In this document: piece by piece, positions 61,196 through 64,000 of the stretch
Layout of the letters: every line of letters begins with the position of its first letter
Position numbering within the stretch: the first letter of the stretch is position 1
NCBI RefSeq assembly: GCF_025566885.1
Contig: NZ_JAOQJQ010000005.1
Coordinates: 1-64,000 of the forward strand
Length of the DNA stretch: 64,000 nt
Source of the DNA: Brotonthovivens ammoniilytica
GTDB lineage: Bacteria > Bacillota > Clostridia > Lachnospirales > Lachnospiraceae
Direction of reading: 5' to 3'
Translations under genes and position numbers: made by a program
The notes under the pieces: generated by a model
Seen by the model: the letters and a program-made list of their open reading frames with translations, nothing else
Told to the model about the DNA's origin: nothing
Database searches by the model: none

Positions 61196-63112
61196 CTATG
61201 ACTCATTTACAGTTTTCTTCAAAAGCCCCAACAGCAGAGCCCCTACAATGGTTCCCACTACCAGGGATACAAGGTATATAACCGCATGATCTGCTACCAG
61301 AAATACGAAAATTCCTCCGTGGGGCGCCATAATGGTGCAATTAAATGCCATGGACAGCGCACCTGCAGTAGCTGCTCCCGCCACACAGGCCGGAAGCACT
61401 CTCAGCGGATCAGATGCCGCATAGGGAATTGCTCCTTCTGTAATAAATGCCAGCCCCATAATAAAGTTTACAGGACCAGAACCTCTCTCTTCCTTTGTCC
61501 ATTTCTTCTTAAATAATAATGTTGAAAGAGCAATGGCACATGGGGGAACCATACCACCGATCATAACAGCAGCCATAATATCATAATTTCCTGCCGCAAT
61601 GGATGCCGTGCCAAAAACATAAGCCGCTTTGTTAAACGGTCCGCCCATATCAATGGACATCATTCCGGCCACAACAATCCCCAATAATATTTTACTTGAT
61701 CCACCCATATTCGTCAAAGCCGTATTTAAGGCTGTATTTAAAGCTCCGATGGGGGGTTCTATAGCAAAATTCATAATCAGTCCTATAATCAGAATCCCAA
61801 ACAACGGATACAGCAGAACCGGCGTTATTTTCTCGATGGCATCCGGCAGCCGGTCAAATACTTTCTTTAAAAGCAATATCACATATCCTGCAATAAATCC
61901 TGCAGCAAGAGCTCCTAAAAAACCTGATTTTCCGCTGGCTGCAATCATGCCGCCCACAAAACCAACTGCAAGTCCCGGTCTGTCTGCAATACTCATGGCA
62001 ATAAACCCGGCAAGCACAGGAAGCATAAAGCCAAATGCAATATCACCAATTCCCTTTAAAGTCGCCGCCGCCGGAGTAATGGTACCGAAAGCCGCCCGGG
62101 CTTCTTCTGTGAGAGAGTTAATATCCACATTTAATCCGTCAATTAAAAAGGCCAGTGCAATTAGTATTCCGCCCCCTACTACAAAAGGGAGCATGTGGGA
62201 TACGCCGTTCATCAGATTCATATAAATCCTGTGTCCGGCTCCCTGGGATTTTTGAACCGTTTTTCCTGCTGAGGGATTTCCAGCCTGATACACGGGGGCA
62301 TCACCGTTTATGGCCCGTTCAATCAGCCGGTCTGCCTTGCTGATACCGTCAGATACCTGGCATTCAATCAGTTTTTTCCCGTGAAACCGGTCCATTGGTA
62401 CTTTGGCGTCTGCCGCCACAATGATACAATCTGCATCCTCAATCTCTTGATCCGTCAACACATTTTTGGCACCGCCGGATCCCCTGGTTTCAACCTTTAT
62501 AAAACAGTTTTTGGCTTTTGCCGCCTTCTCTAGTCCTTCTGCCGCCATGTAAGTATGCGCAATTCCTGTAGGACAGGATGTTACTGCCAGAATCCTGCAT
62601 ACAGCTCCGGTTTTAGTTTCAGTCTGAGCTGCAAGCTGATCATCCAGATCCGGTTTTTCATCATCCGCCGCATCAATGACCTGCAGAAATTCTTCTGTAG
62701 TTTTTGCTTTTTTTAAATTAAGTATAAAATCTTCATCCATTAACAGCATAGATAATTTACTTAACACATCCAAATGTACGTTATCTTCTGTATCAGGCGC
62801 AGCAATCAGGAAAATCAGATGTACAGGTTCGTTGTCGAGAGAATCAAAATCCACACCGTCTTTAATTACCATTGCCGCAAGACCCGGTTTTATAACTCCG
62901 TCACACTTTCCGTGAGGAATAGCGATCCCTTCTCCGATTCCGGTGGTACTCTCCTCCTCCCTTAAATAAACCTGTTTCCGATAAGCTTCTTCATCCCGGA
63001 TTTTTCCACTTTTTGCCATCAGCTCAATCATCTGGTCTAGAGCTTCCTGCTTTGAAGCCGGCGCGCCATTAAGGGCAATACTTCTTTGATCCAGCAAATC
63101 TGTTATCCGCAT
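61196..63112 (-). CDS. fruA: PTS fructose transporter subunit EIIABC
   Basis: 638 residues with EIIA (His in IAIPHGKCDG, about residue 67), a linker, EIIB-fructose (Cys in VTSCPTGIAHTYMAAEGL) near residue 178, and a membrane EIIC from about 300 to the end with nine or more helices. It imports fructose and gives fructose 1-phosphate. Lies between fruK (22 bp) and ptsH, and uses the operon's own HPr and EI. Confidence 0.95.
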   Translation of the reverse strand: MRITDLLDQRSIALNGAPASKQEALDQMIELMAKSGKIRDEEAYRKQVYLREEESTTGIGEGIAIPHGKCDGVIKPGLAAMVIKDGVDFDSLDNEPVHLIFLIAAPDTEDNVHLDVLSKLSMLLMDEDFILNLKKAKTTEEFLQVIDAADDEKPDLDDQLAAQTETKTGAVCRILAVTSCPTGIAHTYMAAEGLEKAAKAKNCFIKVETRGSGGAKNVLTDQEIEDADCIIVAADAKVPMDRFHGKKLIECQVSDGISKADRLIERAINGDAPVYQAGNPSAGKTVQKSQGAGHRIYMNLMNGVSHMLPFVVGGGILIALAFLIDGLNVDINSLTEEARAAFGTITPAAATLKGIGDIAFGFMLPVLAGFIAMSIADRPGLAVGFVGGMIAASGKSGFLGALAAGFIAGYVILLLKKVFDRLPDAIEKITPVLLYPLFGILIIGLIMNFAIEPPIGALNTALNTALTNMGGSSKILLGIVVAGMMSIDMGGPFNKAAYVFGTASIAAGNYDIMAAVMIGGMVPPCAIALSTLLFKKKWTKEERGSGPVNFIMGLAFITEGAIPYAASDPLRVLPACVAGAATAGALSMAFNCTIMAPHGGIFVFLVADHAVIYLVSLVVGTIVGALLLGLLKKTVNES

Positions 63113-63133
63113 ACGCTTTCTCCCTTTCTATTC

Positions 63134-64000
63134 TCATTTCCAGGTGCTCACTTGTAAAGTTTCATATATTTTCTGTACTTCTGATTTTTTTGCCAGCAGC
63201 TCTGAAAATGCGCTGGCACTCCCGGCAGCCACTCCCATCTTAAAAGCATGGACATAATCTTTTTTCTCTTCCCATCCTGCAAGAAACCCTGCAACCATAG
63301 AATCACCGGCGCCAACAGCATTTACCAGTTTTCCTTTCGGTGCATCAAGGAAATACACTTCTTTTTCCTCTGTCAGCAGCACGGCTCCTTGACCCGCCAT
63401 AGAAACAAGTACATTTCCAGCTCCTAGCTCCTGCAGCTTTTCTGCATAGGGTATCACATCTTTTTTTTCATTTAACTCTGTCTGAAACAGTTCTCCCAAT
63501 TCATGATTATTGGGCTTTATTAAAAATGGATGATAGGAAAGTACATTTAAAAGCAGATCTTTCGTTGCATCAACAGCAAAACAAATCCCCTTTCCGGACA
63601 GCCGTTTCATAATCTCCTGATACATAGAATCCGGCATTCCCTCCGGAATACTGCCCGCCAGTACTAAAACATCATTTTCTTTCAGTTCCTCAAGCTTCTG
63701 TAAAAGCTGTTTTATTTCCTCCCGACTGATTTCAGGTCCTTTTCCATTGATTTCCGTTCCGTCAAAATCCTTCAATTTTACATTGATTCTGGAAAATCCA
63801 TGTTTCACCGAAATAAAATCACTGTCCACTCCCAGCTTTCGCACCCTTTTTTCAATCTCTTCCCCTGTAAATCCTGCCGTAAACCCCAAAGCCGAATTTT
63901 TAATGCCGAGATTTTTCAGAACGGTGGAAACATTAATCCCTTTCCCCCCTGGCAACATATTCTCTGAGGATGTACGATTGGTTTTCCCAATCTCAAAATC
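63134..64000 (-). CDS. fruK: 1-Phosphofructokinase (PfkB family), N-terminus outside the window
   Basis: The open frame continues past the window edge; about 288 codons are visible, so about 20 N-terminal residues are missing. Conserved PfkB signatures: LPGGKGINVS, SIPEGMPD, NNHELGEL and the catalytic NAVGAGDSMVAGF. It phosphorylates fructose 1-phosphate to the 1,6-bisphosphate. First visible gene of the fructose operon. Confidence 0.93.
   Translation of the reverse strand, partial: DFEIGKTNRTSSENMLPGGKGINVSTVLKNLGIKNSALGFTAGFTGEEIEKRVRKLGVDSDFISVKHGFSRINVKLKDFDGTEINGKGPEISREEIKQLLQKLEELKENDVLVLAGSIPEGMPDSMYQEIMKRLSGKGICFAVDATKDLLLNVLSYHPFLIKPNNHELGELFQTELNEKKDVIPYAEKLQELGAGNVLVSMAGQGAVLLTEEKEVYFLDAPKGKLVNAVGAGDSMVAGFLAGWEEKKDYVHAFKMGVAAGSASAFSELLAKKSEVQKIYETLQVSTWK

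Overview
The window looks like a chromosomal segment of an anaerobic, low-to-moderate GC Clostridia, most likely a Lachnospiraceae-type gut bacterium. This is inferred from HydG ([FeFe]-hydrogenase maturation), two clostridial-type flavin/Fe-S 'old yellow' reductases, a 4-hydroxybutyrate dehydrogenase like that of Clostridium kluyveri, strong AGGAGG ribosome sites, single-chain PurL and an Rpn-type transposase fragment. No species assignment is possible from the sequence alone.

Layout. 1-900: a cut-off Rpn/PD-(D/E)XK transposase and a repeat-rich intergenic region. 917-8177: an OYE-type reductase divergent from its LysR regulator, then an amidohydrolase / AGCS carrier / MFS operon. 8508-11005: a Fic protein and hydG. 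11451-19320: an acetoin (2-oxo acid type) dehydrogenase operon (E1a, E1b, E2, E3), a GDSL hydrolase and the sigma-54 activator acoR. 19416-30170: a seven-gene catabolic operon of unknown substrate (M24 hydrolase, two dehydrogenases, TIM-barrel epimerase, OYE reductase, Gfo/Idh/MocA oxidoreductase, GPH symporter) running divergently from a second AcoR-like activator. 30193-35105: GntR/LacI-type repressor, lipoate ligase, 4-hydroxybutyrate dehydrogenase and an iron alcohol dehydrogenase. 35306-35933: VapD plus a small partner. 36095-42878: a Gld-like ABC export system with a DUF4340 protein and a two-component system. 43264-46409: tRNA-Leu(CAA), lysA and a strongly promoted LVIVD-repeat protein. 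46565-57209: an orphan protein, a lipoprotein, two LysR regulators, purL and a nuclease-helicase. 57218-64000: ROK kinase and a self-contained fructose PTS operon (fruK, fruA, ptsH, ptsI, DeoR regulator).

How the parts work together. Two near-perfect sigma-54 promoters (16349-16364 and 27958-27973, both minus strand) sit in front of the two operons that neighbour the two AcoR-type activators, each with clustered inverted repeats at enhancer distance. The lipoate ligase gene, 15 kb away from the aco genes, carries an 18-bp palindrome of the same TGTCACA type as the aco upstream region and a weaker sigma-54-like promoter. This suggests that lipoylation of the E2 subunit is co-regulated with the complex. 

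Most interesting for follow-up: the undescribed sigma-54 operon with an M24 protein that has lost a metal ligand; a dispersed element found three times (conserved GAGCGAGACTTGAA joined to a variable hairpin and a terminator); the E3 subunit that keeps only the first residues of a lipoyl domain; an HPr lacking the regulatory serine, with a long hairpin between ptsH and ptsI; and the VapD-type gene pair.
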